A DNA stretch of 64,000 nucleotides from Kibdelosporangium banguiense (GCF_017876405.1 NZ_JAGINW010000001.1:11235203-11299202); one strand, 5' to 3'. Positions 43,584-52,195 are shown, numbered from the stretch's first letter. A program made the numbers and translations. Notes: generated from the letters alone by a model not told the origin.

Positions 43584-45062
43584 ATGGGTCAAGAAGTCGA
43601 GCGCCGGACGTTCAGCCGGGAGGACCGGACGCGCTACCGGCACAAGGTGCGGCGTTGCCTGGACGCGTTCGCCCGGATGCTGCAGGAGTCCCGGTTCGAT
43701 TTCGAACGGCCGATGACCGGCCTGGAAATCGAGCTCAACCTGGTCGACGAGCGAGGCGAACCGGCGATGAAAAACGCCGAGGTGCTGGGTGCGATCGCCG
43801 ATCCGGATTTCGTGACCGAACTCGGCCAGTTCAACATCGAGATCAACGTCGCGCCGCGGGAACTCGCCGACGGTGGCGTGACCGCCTTCGAGGAGCAGGT
43901 CCGCGCGAGCCTGAACGCGGCGGAGGTGAAATCCCGGTCACGCGGCGCGCACATGGTGATGATCGGCATTCTGCCGACCTTGCGCGGCTCTGACCTGACG
44001 CACGACTCGTTGTCGGCCAATCCGCGGTATGCCCTGCTCAACGACCAGATCTTCGCCGCGCGGGGCGAGGACATGCACATCTCGATCGAAGGCGCCGAAC
44101 GCCTGGAAGTCACCTGTGACTCGATCGCGCCGGAAAGTGCCTGCACGAGTGCGCAACTGCATCTTCAGGTCAGCCCGATGCAGTTCTCGGCCTACTGGAA
44201 CGCCGCCCAGGCGATCGCGGGCGTCCAGGTCGCGCTCGCGGCCAACGCCCCGTTCCTGTTCGGTAAGAACCTGTGGCAGGAAACCCGCGTTCCCCTGTTC
44301 GAGCAGGCCACCGATACCCGGTCGGACGAACTGAAAGCCCAGGGTGTGCGGCCCCGGGTGTGGTTCGGCGAACAATGGATCACCTCGGTGTTCGACCTGT
44401 TCGAGGAAAACGTCCGGCTGTATCCGGCGCTGCTGCCGATCCTGGAGGACGAAGACCCGTTCGAGGCACTGGAATCCGGCAATATCCCTGCTTTGACGGA
44501 ACTACGGCTGCACAACGGCACGATCTACCGGTGGAACCGCCCGGTGTACGACGTGGTGGCCGGGACGCCGCATCTGCGGGTGGAGAATCGCGTCCTGCCT
44601 GCCGGGCCGACCGTTGTGGACACGCTCGCGAACGCGGCGTTCTACTTCGGTGTGGTGCGCATGCTGGCCGAAGCCGAACGTCCGTTGTGGTCGCAGATGT
44701 CGTTCAGCGCGGCCGAGGAGAACTTCCACACCGGTGCCCGGCACGGCATCGAAGCCCAGCTTTACTGGCCTGGCGTGGGTTTCGTCCCCGCGGCGGAGCT
44801 TGTCCTGCGCCGGTTGCTGCCGCTGGCCTACCAGGGCCTCGACCGCTGGGGCGTGCATCCCGCCGAACGCGACCGGTTGCTGGGCATCATCCAGGACCGC
44901 TGCCTGACCGGCCGCAACGGCTCGACCTGGCAGGTCGCCGAAGTCGCACGGATCCAGGATTCGGAGAACCTGGAGCGGCACCAGGCCCTGCGGGTGATGC
45001 TCAAGCGATACATCGCCCACATGCACGAGAACAACCCCGTCCACACATGGCCCAACGGCTAG
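43584..45062 (+). CDS. GCS2-family carboxylate-amine ligase, operon gene 4
   Basis: A 492-aa member of the glutamate-cysteine ligase type 2 fold. The N-terminal GLEIELNLVDERGEP holds the metal and glutamate-binding acids, and NIEINVAPREL the next strand. Later HMVMIGILPTL, CTSAQLHLQVSP and NGTIYRWNRPVYD give the rest of the active site. The length exceeds the usual 370-400 aa of YbdK/EgtA-like members. Substrate is unknown, as mycothiol producers do not make glutathione. With the ATP-grasp gene it provides two ATP-dependent amide ligases in one operon. Confidence 0.87.
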   Translation: MGQEVERRTFSREDRTRYRHKVRRCLDAFARMLQESRFDFERPMTGLEIELNLVDERGEPAMKNAEVLGAIADPDFVTELGQFNIEINVAPRELADGGVTAFEEQVRASLNAAEVKSRSRGAHMVMIGILPTLRGSDLTHDSLSANPRYALLNDQIFAARGEDMHISIEGAERLEVTCDSIAPESACTSAQLHLQVSPMQFSAYWNAAQAIAGVQVALAANAPFLFGKNLWQETRVPLFEQATDTRSDELKAQGVRPRVWFGEQWITSVFDLFEENVRLYPALLPILEDEDPFEALESGNIPALTELRLHNGTIYRWNRPVYDVVAGTPHLRVENRVLPAGPTVVDTLANAAFYFGVVRMLAEAERPLWSQMSFSAAEENFHTGARHGIEAQLYWPGVGFVPAAELVLRRLLPLAYQGLDRWGVHPAERDRLLGIIQDRCLTGRNGSTWQVAEVARIQDSENLERHQALRVMLKRYIAHMHENNPVHTWPNG

Positions 45063-45070
45063 GTGATGTG

Positions 45071-45121
45071 CCCCCAATGTCCCGTTGGTTGCGCCGGATG
45101 CAACCAACGGGACATTGGGGG
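45071..45121. terminator. Perfect 22-bp inverted repeat (bidirectional terminator)
   Basis: The arm 45071-45092 (CCCCCAATGTCCC, then GTTGGTTGC) and the arm 45100-45121 are perfectly complementary over 22 bp around a 7-nt loop. It lies between the GCS2 stop and the convergent phosphatase gene. A stem this long and perfect is unusual and may belong to a dispersed repeat family. Confidence 0.8.
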
Positions 45122-45141
45122 TTCAACAGTCCGGTCCTTGG

Positions 45142-45591
45142 TCAGCCGATCTGTGCCCGGTCACCGAAGCGCAAGACCCATTTGCGCTGCCAGGGCGTCT
45201 CTACCGCCCGGTGGTTGTAGTGCTCGCGTGCCCAGGCGACGGCGTCAGCCGACGGCGTGCCTGCCAGGACGGCCAGGCACGCCACGACGGTGCCGGTACG
45301 CCCGACACCGCCACCACACGCGACTTCGACCTGCTTGCCCTCTTTGGCCAGGTCGTGGAACGCACGGATACTGCGGATCGCGGCATCGGTGTCCCGGGGC
45401 AACAGGAAGTCCGGCCAGTCGATCCATTCGTGCGGCCAGCGGATGCTGTGCCTGCTACGCAGTTTCGAACCGCCCAGGTAGAGGCCGAACTCCGGCTCAG
45501 GGCCGTCCGGCTCGGGGTTACGCAGACCCCGGCCACGAATCCAGGTCCCGTCGGGCAACTGGATCGCGCCAGGAAGGTGGGAACTGGTCAT
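45142..45591 (-). CDS. Dual-specificity/tyrosine phosphatase-like protein
   Basis: A 149-aa phosphatase. The CX5R loop is CGGGVGRTG with Cys92 and Arg98, and a possible general acid Asp59 lies in WIDWPDF. The fold follows with DAVAWAREHYNHRAV. It has no signal peptide. Bacterial members act on phosphotyrosine or phosphoinositides. It lies 12 bp after the sialidase gene on the same strand and may be co-transcribed with it. The inverted repeat follows its 3' end. Confidence 0.85.
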   Translation of the reverse strand: MTSSHLPGAIQLPDGTWIRGRGLRNPEPDGPEPEFGLYLGGSKLRSRHSIRWPHEWIDWPDFLLPRDTDAAIRSIRAFHDLAKEGKQVEVACGGGVGRTGTVVACLAVLAGTPSADAVAWAREHYNHRAVETPWQRKWVLRFGDRAQIG

Positions 45592-45603
45592 GCGTCCTTT
45601 CTA

Positions 45604-46824
45604 CTATCCGCCATTGCAGCCCGGCTCACGCACTCCGCCCTGAATCCAGGGCAGGTTGACCTTGCGGAACGCGATCGACCGGTGCGAGGTGGAACTGCTG
45701 TCGGTGTTCTCGTTGACCTCGATCAGCGCACCCACGTGGTAGTCGGCGGTCTTGGCGATGCTGGAGTAGCCGCCTTCCTTGTAGTTGCCGCCCTCCAACG
45801 GCAACGGCGCGTCGGAGAACGGGCGGCTGTAGCTCCAGGTCTTGCCTTCGTCCTCGCTCATCCGGATCCGCATCTTGGTGCGGGTGGACGTGCTCGCGGA
45901 GTTCACGAACGCCAGCCGCGCCGGGGCGTCGGCGTTGTAGCGCATGGTGGATGCTTCGTTCTTCGGGTCAAGCAGACACTCGGCCGCCGCGAACGGCGTG
46001 AAGCCTGATTCGATCGTGCCGCGTGACACCATGCGTCGCTTGTCCGTCTCCCAGACCGGGGTGGTCGGCCGATCGTTGCGGTACAGCTGGCCGTTGGCCA
46101 GTTCCAGGATCGTCGACTCGCCGGTCTGTTCCATCGGCGCGTTCGCGGCGGTGCGCAACAGCTGCACCCTCCACGTAAGACCGTTGTCGTCGCTGTAGAT
46201 GTTGCGGTGCTGCGCGGGGATCACGAGCCGGCCCGCGTTGCGGTACGTGGTCTGGATGCCGACGCCGGGGCCGACCGCGTCCCAGTTCCAGTCCTTGCCA
46301 CTGCCGGTCTTCTTCGGCTTCAGGGTCTCGGACATGTTGACCGGCGCGGCCCAGCCGACACCGTCGTTGCTGCTGACCGACATCCAGACCTGGCGGTCGT
46401 CCCAGGAGTCGACAGGGTCGTGGCCTTCGGGCTGGTAGTTCATGAACAGCCAGATCTTGCCGGTCTCGCCGTCCACCACCGGGGTCGGGTTGCCCCATGT
46501 ACCCTGACCGGCGCCGATCACCTCGTCGAGCTTGGACCACGTGAGACCGTTGTCGGTGGACCGCTTGTACAGCAGGTTGATGTTGCCGTAGTCCTCGTTG
46601 TTGTCCGCGCGGCCCTCGGCGAAGGCGATCAGCGTGTTGCTCTTGGTGCGGACCAATGCGGGGATGCGGAACGAGTGGTAGCGGATGCCGTTGAGCACGT
46701 CATCGCCACCACCGTCGAAAATGATCTTCTCGAAGTGCGACTGCGCGGCCTGGACGCTCTGGGCCGACGCGGGTAACGCCGTTGCCGCGAGCATGGCAGC
46801 AACGATCGCCAGTACCCTTCTCAC
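45604..46824 (-). CDS. Secreted exo-alpha-sialidase, GH33-like
   Basis: A 406-aa secreted beta-propeller. Residues 1-22 are a signal peptide. The FRIP motif is YHSFRIPALV. Asp-box repeats appear as STDNGLTW, SSNDGVGW, SDDNGLTW and SEDEGKTW. A glutamate near GESTILELANGQ and late Arg residues fit the active site. Sialidases release terminal sialic acids from glycoconjugates. The C-terminus ends shortly after the propeller, so there is no carbohydrate-binding module. It is divergent from a cyclophilin gene. Confidence 0.92.
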   Translation of the reverse strand: MRRVLAIVAAMLAATALPASAQSVQAAQSHFEKIIFDGGGDDVLNGIRYHSFRIPALVRTKSNTLIAFAEGRADNNEDYGNINLLYKRSTDNGLTWSKLDEVIGAGQGTWGNPTPVVDGETGKIWLFMNYQPEGHDPVDSWDDRQVWMSVSSNDGVGWAAPVNMSETLKPKKTGSGKDWNWDAVGPGVGIQTTYRNAGRLVIPAQHRNIYSDDNGLTWRVQLLRTAANAPMEQTGESTILELANGQLYRNDRPTTPVWETDKRRMVSRGTIESGFTPFAAAECLLDPKNEASTMRYNADAPARLAFVNSASTSTRTKMRIRMSEDEGKTWSYSRPFSDAPLPLEGGNYKEGGYSSIAKTADYHVGALIEVNENTDSSSTSHRSIAFRKVNLPWIQGGVREPGCNGG

Positions 46825-46908
46825 GCGGAACCTCCTGAACCATAAGGGAAAACTCTCGGCGAAGATATCAATAAGACGGAAAATCAGTAACCGCTATATG
46901 GTCCTGCC

Positions 46909-47574
46909 ATGAAGCTCCGAAGGCTGTTCGGCACAGTTGTCGCCGCCGTGTTCACGTCCGGTTTGATCACCGTTCCCGCGCAGGCAACCCCGGCGCCGCC
47001 ACTGGTGCGCTGCGAGTTCACGCCGACCCCGGAGAACCCGGCCGCCCGGCCGGTCCTGCGCCCGTTGCCGTTCGCCCTCACCAAGGGCCACGTCAACGTC
47101 ACCTTCAAGACCAACTACGGCCCGGTCGTGGTGCAGCTCAACCGGGCAGGCGCCGCCCCCTGCGCCGTCCACAACATGATCAGCCTTGTCCTGCAAAGGT
47201 TCTACAACAAGACCGAATGCTTCCGGCTGACCAATTCGGCACGCCTGGGTGTCCTGCAGTGCGGCGACCTCATCGAGGTGGAAAAGGGCGGTCCCGGCTA
47301 CAAATTCCCCGACGAGGTCACCGGCAAGGAAACCTACCCGCGCGGCACCATAGCCATGGGCAACCAGGGCCCCGGCACCAACGGCTCCGAATTCTTCATC
47401 GTGCACTCCTTCGCCAACATCCCCCCGAACTACTCCGTCCTCGGCAAAGTCGTCCGCGGCATGGACGCCCTCGACCGCATCGTCGCCAACGGCATCATCC
47501 CCAGCGAACGCGGGCCACTCGACGGCCTGCCCGCCAAACCCGTCAAGATCGAACGCGTCGCCCTCGGCGGCTAG
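46909..47574 (+). CDS. Secreted peptidyl-prolyl isomerase (cyclophilin)
   Basis: A 221-aa cyclophilin. A signal peptide (about 1-27) is followed by the barrel: VNVTFKTNYGPVVVQL, YNKTECFRLTN, GTIAMGNQGPGTNGSEFFIV and YSVLGKVVRGMDALDRI. The catalytic Arg position and the GSEFFIV core are intact. It would speed protein folding outside the cell. Two extra cysteines near CAVHNM and LQCGD may form disulfides. The 84-bp gap to the sialidase is relatively AT-rich and carries no clear palindrome. Confidence 0.93.
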   Translation: MKLRRLFGTVVAAVFTSGLITVPAQATPAPPLVRCEFTPTPENPAARPVLRPLPFALTKGHVNVTFKTNYGPVVVQLNRAGAAPCAVHNMISLVLQRFYNKTECFRLTNSARLGVLQCGDLIEVEKGGPGYKFPDEVTGKETYPRGTIAMGNQGPGTNGSEFFIVHSFANIPPNYSVLGKVVRGMDALDRIVANGIIPSERGPLDGLPAKPVKIERVALGG

Positions 47575-47613
47575 GGTGCCTGCAAACGTTTGACTGTGAA
47601 GTACCGTCGGGGA

Positions 47614-48777
47614 ATGCGGGCTATTCGGCTGCTTCAGATGACAACGTTTGTGAGCACGCTGGATCGGTTCGCCATGCCGCCGATGCTCATCTCCATCGCC
47701 GGGGACCTGGATGTGTCGCTGGGTGAGGTGGTGCGGGCGGCGAGTGTGTACTTCCTTGTGTACGGGCTCATGCAGGTGGTCTGGGGCACTGTGTCGGACC
47801 GGCTGGGGCTGGTCCGGACGATGCGGTTGACGCTGTTGGCCGCCGCGATCTCGACGATCGCGGCGGCCTTCGTGTGGACACCGGTGTGGCTGGCGATCAC
47901 GCGAGGGCTGGCCGGTGGGTTCTTCGGGGCCGCCTACCCGGCGAGCCTGGTCTATGTCGGGGACACCGTGCCCGCGCGGGGGCGGCAGCCGGAGATCACG
48001 CGCCTGATGGTCGGCACTGCCATGGGGATCGCGGCGGCTTCGGTGGGGGCCGGACTGATGGCACAACTTGTCACTTGGCGTGGCACATTCATTCTGACCG
48101 GGGTGTCGTCGCTGGTCCTGGCGGTTGTGCTGCGCCGGCTCCCCCAGCCGCCGATGACTCGCAAGGACAGCAGAATCCTGCGGGCGGTCCGGCAGGTGAT
48201 CAGTACCAAAGCAGCGTTGTTCGTTCTGCTGCTCGCGTTCACCGAGGGTCTAGTCCTGCTCGGCGTGCTGACTGTTCTGCCGCCCGCGGTCGAGGCGGCG
48301 GGGGCGAGCGCGGCCGTCGCCGGGGCGGTCACCGGCACATACGGGCTGGCCGTGTTCATGTCGACGCGGTTGGTGGGCCGGATGTCGAAGAATCTGCACG
48401 CTGCCAAGCTGATCGCGATCGGTGCGACGGCGGCGGTCATCGCCTGCGCGCTGCTGTCGGTCTCACGGAATCCCGCGGTCACGGTTGTGGCCGCGTTGCT
48501 GTTCGGCCTGGCGTGGACGGCCATGCACTCGTCGATCCAGACCTGGGCGACCGAGGTTGTGCCGGCTGCCCGCGCGACCATGATCTCGTTGTTCGCCACC
48601 GCACTGTTCGCGGGCAGCGCCGCGGCCGCGGGGGCGGTCGCCGGCCTGGCGGAAGCCGGTGCTTACGGCACCATCTTCTTCATCGCCGCGGCGACGACCG
48701 TCCCCCTTGGACTGCTGGCCGCTGCGGGCCGGTTCAGGTGGCGCGAACCGGGAACTTCGCCGGGCCACGCAGGTTGA
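47614..48777 (+). CDS. MFS transporter
   Basis: About 387 aa with 12 predicted transmembrane helices. The helix 2-3 loop contains VVWGTVSDRLGLVRTMR, an MFS motif A. ATG 47614 is preferred; a TTG at 47590 would add eight residues. The substrate is unknown, with drug or metabolite export likely. The 3' end overlaps the convergent P450 gene by 44 bp. Confidence 0.88.
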   Translation: MRAIRLLQMTTFVSTLDRFAMPPMLISIAGDLDVSLGEVVRAASVYFLVYGLMQVVWGTVSDRLGLVRTMRLTLLAAAISTIAAAFVWTPVWLAITRGLAGGFFGAAYPASLVYVGDTVPARGRQPEITRLMVGTAMGIAAASVGAGLMAQLVTWRGTFILTGVSSLVLAVVLRRLPQPPMTRKDSRILRAVRQVISTKAALFVLLLAFTEGLVLLGVLTVLPPAVEAAGASAAVAGAVTGTYGLAVFMSTRLVGRMSKNLHAAKLIAIGATAAVIACALLSVSRNPAVTVVAALLFGLAWTAMHSSIQTWATEVVPAARATMISLFATALFAGSAAAAGAVAGLAEAGAYGTIFFIAAATTVPLGLLAAAGRFRWREPGTSPGHAG

Positions 48778-49963
48778 TCCGGCCGTTCCACTCCAGCTGG
48801 CCGTCGAAGGCCAGGTCCGGGAACCGTTGCACGAGACGGCTGACCGCGACCTGACCTTCCAGCCGGGCCAAGGCCGCCCCGAGGCAGTGGTGCGGCCCGG
48901 CGCCGAAGGACACCTGGTGGCGCGCTTCCGGCCGGTCGATCCGCAGTTCACCGGCGTCCGCGCCGAAGAACCGCTCGTCCCGGTTGGCCGAGCCGAGGCA
49001 TGCCAGCACGAACGTGCCGGCCGGAATCTCCTTGTCCCGCAGTGTGTACGGCGCTGTGGTGATGCGCCGGGTCTGCTGCACGGGCGAGTCGTAACGAAGG
49101 AACTCCTCGACCGCGTTGCCCGCCAGGTCGGGCCGTTCACGCAACAACGCCAGCTGATCGGGGTTACGCAGCAGCGCGTTCACGCCGTTGGCGATCAGGT
49201 TGACCGTGGTCTCGTGTCCGGCGACGTACAGCAGGACCACTTGCGCGACAAGCTCGTCCCCGTTGAGCACCTGGCCTTCGTGCTCGGCCGCGATCAACGC
49301 GGTCAGCAGGTCGTCACCGGGGTTGGCACGCTTCCATTCGATGAGGTCACGGGTGATCGCGGCCAGCTCGATGTCCGCGTTCACGATCGCCCGCGCGACC
49401 TCCTCGTCCGTGACGACCTCCAGCGACCGCACCAGCGTTCCGCTGAGCTCACGGATGCGGGCGTGATCGGTCGGCGGCATGCCGAGCATCTCGGAGATCA
49501 CCGCGAACGGCAGCGGGAACGCCAGTTCCTCGACCAGGTCGAAGCTGCCCTTCTCGGCCATCCGGTCGAGCACGGCGTCCACCAGGGCGACGATCTTCGG
49601 TTCGAGCGCGGCCACGGCCCGCCGTGTGAACACCTTCGTGACCAGCGAACGTAGCCGGGTGTGATCAGGCGGATCACGGTCGAGCATGGACATGTTCAGC
49701 ACGCCGTGCTTGCCGTCCTCTATGCCCAGCGAGTCCAGCTGATCCATCATCACCCCCGGCGCGAGGTTGCCCACCTCCACCGAAAGACCGGCTTTCAGCA
49801 GCGCGGAGACGTCGTCGAAGCGGGAGACGAACCAGAATCCCAGCGGGTGGTTCTGCACCGGGTCCTCGTCGCGCAGCATCTTGTACTGCGGGTACGGGTC
49901 TTCGAAGAAACCGGGCATGAACGGGTTGAACAGCAACGCATCAGGCTCGATCAGGTCGGTCAT
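48734..49963 (-). CDS. Cytochrome P450
   Basis: A 409-aa bacterial P450. The I-helix is VLLYVAGHETTVNLI, the K-helix ExxR is VEEFLRYDSP, and the heme loop is FGAGPHHCLGAALAR with Cys360. ATG 49963 is chosen over 49975. It uses a ferredoxin partner that is not encoded nearby. A divergent TetR gene lies 85 bp away with an inverted repeat between them, so it is probably an inducible catabolic or detoxifying P450. Confidence 0.94.
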   Translation of the reverse strand: MTDLIEPDALLFNPFMPGFFEDPYPQYKMLRDEDPVQNHPLGFWFVSRFDDVSALLKAGLSVEVGNLAPGVMMDQLDSLGIEDGKHGVLNMSMLDRDPPDHTRLRSLVTKVFTRRAVAALEPKIVALVDAVLDRMAEKGSFDLVEELAFPLPFAVISEMLGMPPTDHARIRELSGTLVRSLEVVTDEEVARAIVNADIELAAITRDLIEWKRANPGDDLLTALIAAEHEGQVLNGDELVAQVVLLYVAGHETTVNLIANGVNALLRNPDQLALLRERPDLAGNAVEEFLRYDSPVQQTRRITTAPYTLRDKEIPAGTFVLACLGSANRDERFFGADAGELRIDRPEARHQVSFGAGPHHCLGAALARLEGQVAVSRLVQRFPDLAFDGQLEWNGRINLRGPAKFPVRAT

Positions 49964-49998
49964 CAGAGTCCCCAAACTGTTGTGACCGAGGGTGACGC

Positions 49999-50035
49999 GA
50001 CATACACCGCGTCGGTGACATACGCAGTGTATGTC
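49999..50035. promoter_or_regulatory. TetR operator between P450 and tetR
   Basis: GACATAC at 50017-50023 and GTATGTC at 50029-50035 form a 7-bp perfect inverted repeat with a 5-nt spacer. A third copy of GACATAC starts at 49999, 18 bp before. Repressor binding would cover both divergent promoters. Confidence 0.65.
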
Positions 50036-50048
50036 CTATGCTTTGCGC

Positions 50049-50678
50049 ATGTCGACCACGAAGAGCCGCCGGGAGCAGTACTCGGAGGCCACTCGCACCG
50101 CTCTGCTGGCGGCAGCGACCCGGCGTTTCGCCGAGCACGGCTTCGCCGGCACGTCGCTGGAGGACATCGCGGGCGACATCCAGGCCACCCGCGGCGCGAT
50201 CTACCACCACTACTCGAGCAAGTCCGCGTTGTTCACGGCGGTGTTCGAGCAGCTGGAGATCGAGGTGATGGCGTTGTCCGACGCCGCGGCCGAGCAGGCG
50301 AGCGACCCGTGGTCGGCAGCGTTCGCCGCGCTCGACGCGTTCCTGGAGCGCAGCTGTGACCCGGTCTACGGCCGCATCGTGTGGATCGAGGCACCGGCCG
50401 CGCTGGGTCTGGTGCACTGGCAGCTTGCCGGTCAGGACCTCGCGTACAGGCACGTCGAACGGCGGATCAGGGTGCTGATCGACAGCGGCACGATCGAACC
50501 GCTGCCGCTGGAGAGCCTGACGAGGGTGTTGTACAGCGCGCTCGGCGCGGCCGGGATGGCGCTGGCCGAGGCGACCGATGAGGACAAACCACGACTGAAA
50601 GCCGAGTATGTCGCCGTCATCAGCCGCATGGTGTCGGCGCTGCGCACATCACCGGACCCGGCCGTCAGGGACGTTTGA
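50049..50678 (+). CDS. TetR-family repressor of the P450 gene
   Basis: A 209-aa TetR protein. The HTH is LLAAATRRFAEHGFAGTSLEDIAGDI and ATRGAIYHHYSSKSALFTAVF. ATG 50049 is favoured over the in-frame ATG 50031. It is divergent from the P450 gene around the GACATAC repeats and ends with a 14-bp overlap of the next convergent gene. Confidence 0.92.
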   Translation: MSTTKSRREQYSEATRTALLAAATRRFAEHGFAGTSLEDIAGDIQATRGAIYHHYSSKSALFTAVFEQLEIEVMALSDAAAEQASDPWSAAFAALDAFLERSCDPVYGRIVWIEAPAALGLVHWQLAGQDLAYRHVERRIRVLIDSGTIEPLPLESLTRVLYSALGAAGMALAEATDEDKPRLKAEYVAVISRMVSALRTSPDPAVRDV

Positions 50679-51051
50679 CCGGGGCGAGGCAGAGGAAGAA
50701 GCCTTCGCCGCCCTGCTCGCCCTCCCAGTAGCGGTCGGTGGCGTCGTCGAACTCGTCGCAGACGTTGATGTTGCCGTACTGCTTGAGGTTCTCCTTGCGG
50801 CCGACGACCTTGTACTGCGCGGCCGGATCCCCGCACTCCACCATGGACAGCGAGTTGTCACCCGTGCGCTCAACGCATTCGCCGACCTCGGCGTTGGTCG
50901 CGGAGGTGCGGCCGGCGACGATCGCGACCACCACCAGGCCGCAGAGGATCACCATCAGGACCGCGAACCTGATGATCTTGCCGCGCCGGGACTGCTGTGC
51001 GGGCTGGGGATTCAGTGGCGGCGGGGCCGCGGGCGGCTGGTGTTCGGACAT
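50665..51051 (-). CDS. Single-pass membrane protein with Cys-containing outer domain
   Basis: A 128-aa protein. Residues 1-25 are Pro/Gln-rich, residues 27-47 a transmembrane helix (IIRFAVLMVILCGLVVVAIV), and the outer part has three cysteines (GECVERTG, VECGD, NVCDEFDD) plus a late one in FFLCLAP. The Cys pattern fits a small disulfide-bonded domain common in actinobacterial LppU-like proteins. The function is unknown. Copy 1 of the CTGCAA direct-repeat motif lies 58 bp upstream, in the gap shared with the divergent SARP gene. Confidence 0.75.
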   Translation of the reverse strand: MSEHQPPAAPPPLNPQPAQQSRRGKIIRFAVLMVILCGLVVVAIVAGRTSATNAEVGECVERTGDNSLSMVECGDPAAQYKVVGRKENLKQYGNINVCDEFDDATDRYWEGEQGGEGFFLCLAPVKRP

Positions 51052-51108
51052 CCGGGACTCCAGGGAGTTTTCGCTTTTGCTTGTGACTCAAGCAGGATCA
51101 CCGAAAAG

Positions 51109-51126
51109 GTTGCAGTTGCGTTGCAG
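51109..51126 (-). promoter_or_regulatory. SARP-type direct repeat, copy 1
   Basis: The plus strand reads GTTGCAG-TTGC-GTTGCAG; the minus strand CTGCAACGCAACTGCAAC. Two 7-mers start 11 bp apart, one helical turn, as in SARP binding sites. The minus-strand form points toward the membrane-protein gene and faces away from the SARP gene. Two near-identical copies occur at 52196 and 61780. Confidence 0.7.
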
Positions 51127-51139
51127 TGAAAGCCTTTCC

Positions 51140-51188
51140 CGCACTGACGTCGAAGAGTTACCACCCGCCGGACTCTTACGTCAGTGCG
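51140..51188 (+). promoter_or_regulatory. Long leader hairpin before the SARP gene
   Basis: CGCACTGACGT at 51140-51150 pairs perfectly with ACGTCAGTGCG at 51178-51188. AGAGT/ACTCT then extends the stem across a small internal loop. It would fall in the 5' part of a long leader of the SARP mRNA, or act as a DNA-binding site. Confidence 0.5.
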
Positions 51189-51361
51189 ATCGGTGCGCTA
51201 ACCTCAGGTCCATCCCCCGCCGGAAATGGCCGCCGGGCAGCCGATCCGGCCGAAATAGGTAACCACCCCCGCTGATCTGGGTACCGCGATCGGATGCGGA
51301 TGGATCACTTCCACCGGTAGACATCGGACATCACCGTGGAATGCAGGGGGAGGTCGCAGAA

Positions 51362-52183
51362 GTGACCAGAACAGCACGAAGAGTCGCCACCGGCAGACTG
51401 ACCGATCAGCCACCGGCCGCAATAAGCGTGCGCTTGGCCGGCGGCCTGGCCGTGTCGGTGAACGGATCCGCTTTGAAGGACGCGGAAATCAGCAGCCGGA
51501 AAGGACGCTCACTGCTGGCGTGCCTGGCTGTGCGCCGCGGATACCAGTCGGTCGACCGCCTCGCAGCCGCCGTCTGGGGCGAGCGGCCGCCGCGGGATCC
51601 GGCCGCGAACATCGCGACTCTGATCAGCAGGTTGCGTGGATCGCTTGGCGCGTCGGCGATTCTGGGCGGCCGCGGCGGATACCGGCTCGACGACGAGGTC
51701 CGCATCGATCTCGACCAGGCGGCCGGACTGGTCGGCGAGGCCGAACGGCGGATCAGCGCGGGCCAGCCCGCGGCGGCACTGATGGCCGCCTGGCGGGCCA
51801 CTCATCTGCTGGACCGTGGACTCGTGCTGCCAGAGTTCCCGGACGCCGACTGGGCCGAGCCGGCCCGGACCCAGCGCACGCACCTGGTCCGCCAGGCCTG
51901 GCACGCGGCCGCGGAAGCCGCGCTGCACATGGACGACGTGTCCTCGGCACAGTCGGCGGCCGAGGCCGCGATGGCGGCGGACGCGTTCGACGAGGCGGCC
52001 TGCCGGCTGCTGATGCGCGCATACCAGGCCGCCGGCCAGACATCCAAAGCACTCCAGGTGTACCACCGGCTCCGAATGACTCTTGCCCACGAACTCGGCG
52101 TCGACCCGGCACCGGCCACACGCGGGCTGCATGTGGCCATCCTGCGGGAGACCACGGCCGTCGCCACCCCTACGGCAGGATGA
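51362..52183 (+). CDS. Small SARP-type (BTAD) regulator
   Basis: A 273-aa minimal SARP. The winged helix is AISVRLAGGLAVSVNGS and SVDRLAAAVWGERPPRDPAANIATLISRLR. The BTAD part ends in SKALQVYHRLRMTLAHELGVDP. GTG 51362 is chosen because GGGGGAGG lies about 8 nt upstream; ATG 51341 would leave it without a site. Its DNA-binding family recognises 11-bp-spaced direct repeats. Two such repeats flank this gene, at 51109 and 52196, so it is the best candidate for their binding protein. Confidence 0.9.
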   Translation: MTRTARRVATGRLTDQPPAAISVRLAGGLAVSVNGSALKDAEISSRKGRSLLACLAVRRGYQSVDRLAAAVWGERPPRDPAANIATLISRLRGSLGASAILGGRGGYRLDDEVRIDLDQAAGLVGEAERRISAGQPAAALMAAWRATHLLDRGLVLPEFPDADWAEPARTQRTHLVRQAWHAAAEAALHMDDVSSAQSAAEAAMAADAFDEAACRLLMRAYQAAGQTSKALQVYHRLRMTLAHELGVDPAPATRGLHVAILRETTAVATPTAG

Positions 52184-52195
52184 CGCCTTGATCGA

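Larger units (their letters stand above)
51052..51361. other. 310-bp gap with regulatory signals
   Basis: The gap holds the direct repeat at 51109-51126, a long hairpin at 51140-51188 and about 170 bp before the SARP start with no further clear signal. No gene is visible. Confidence 0.6.

Noticed and set aside
40547..45062. Glutathione biosynthesis operon
   Set aside because: The ATP-grasp protein does not look like glutathione synthetase, and actinomycetes of this type use mycothiol. The hydrolases would also be unexplained.
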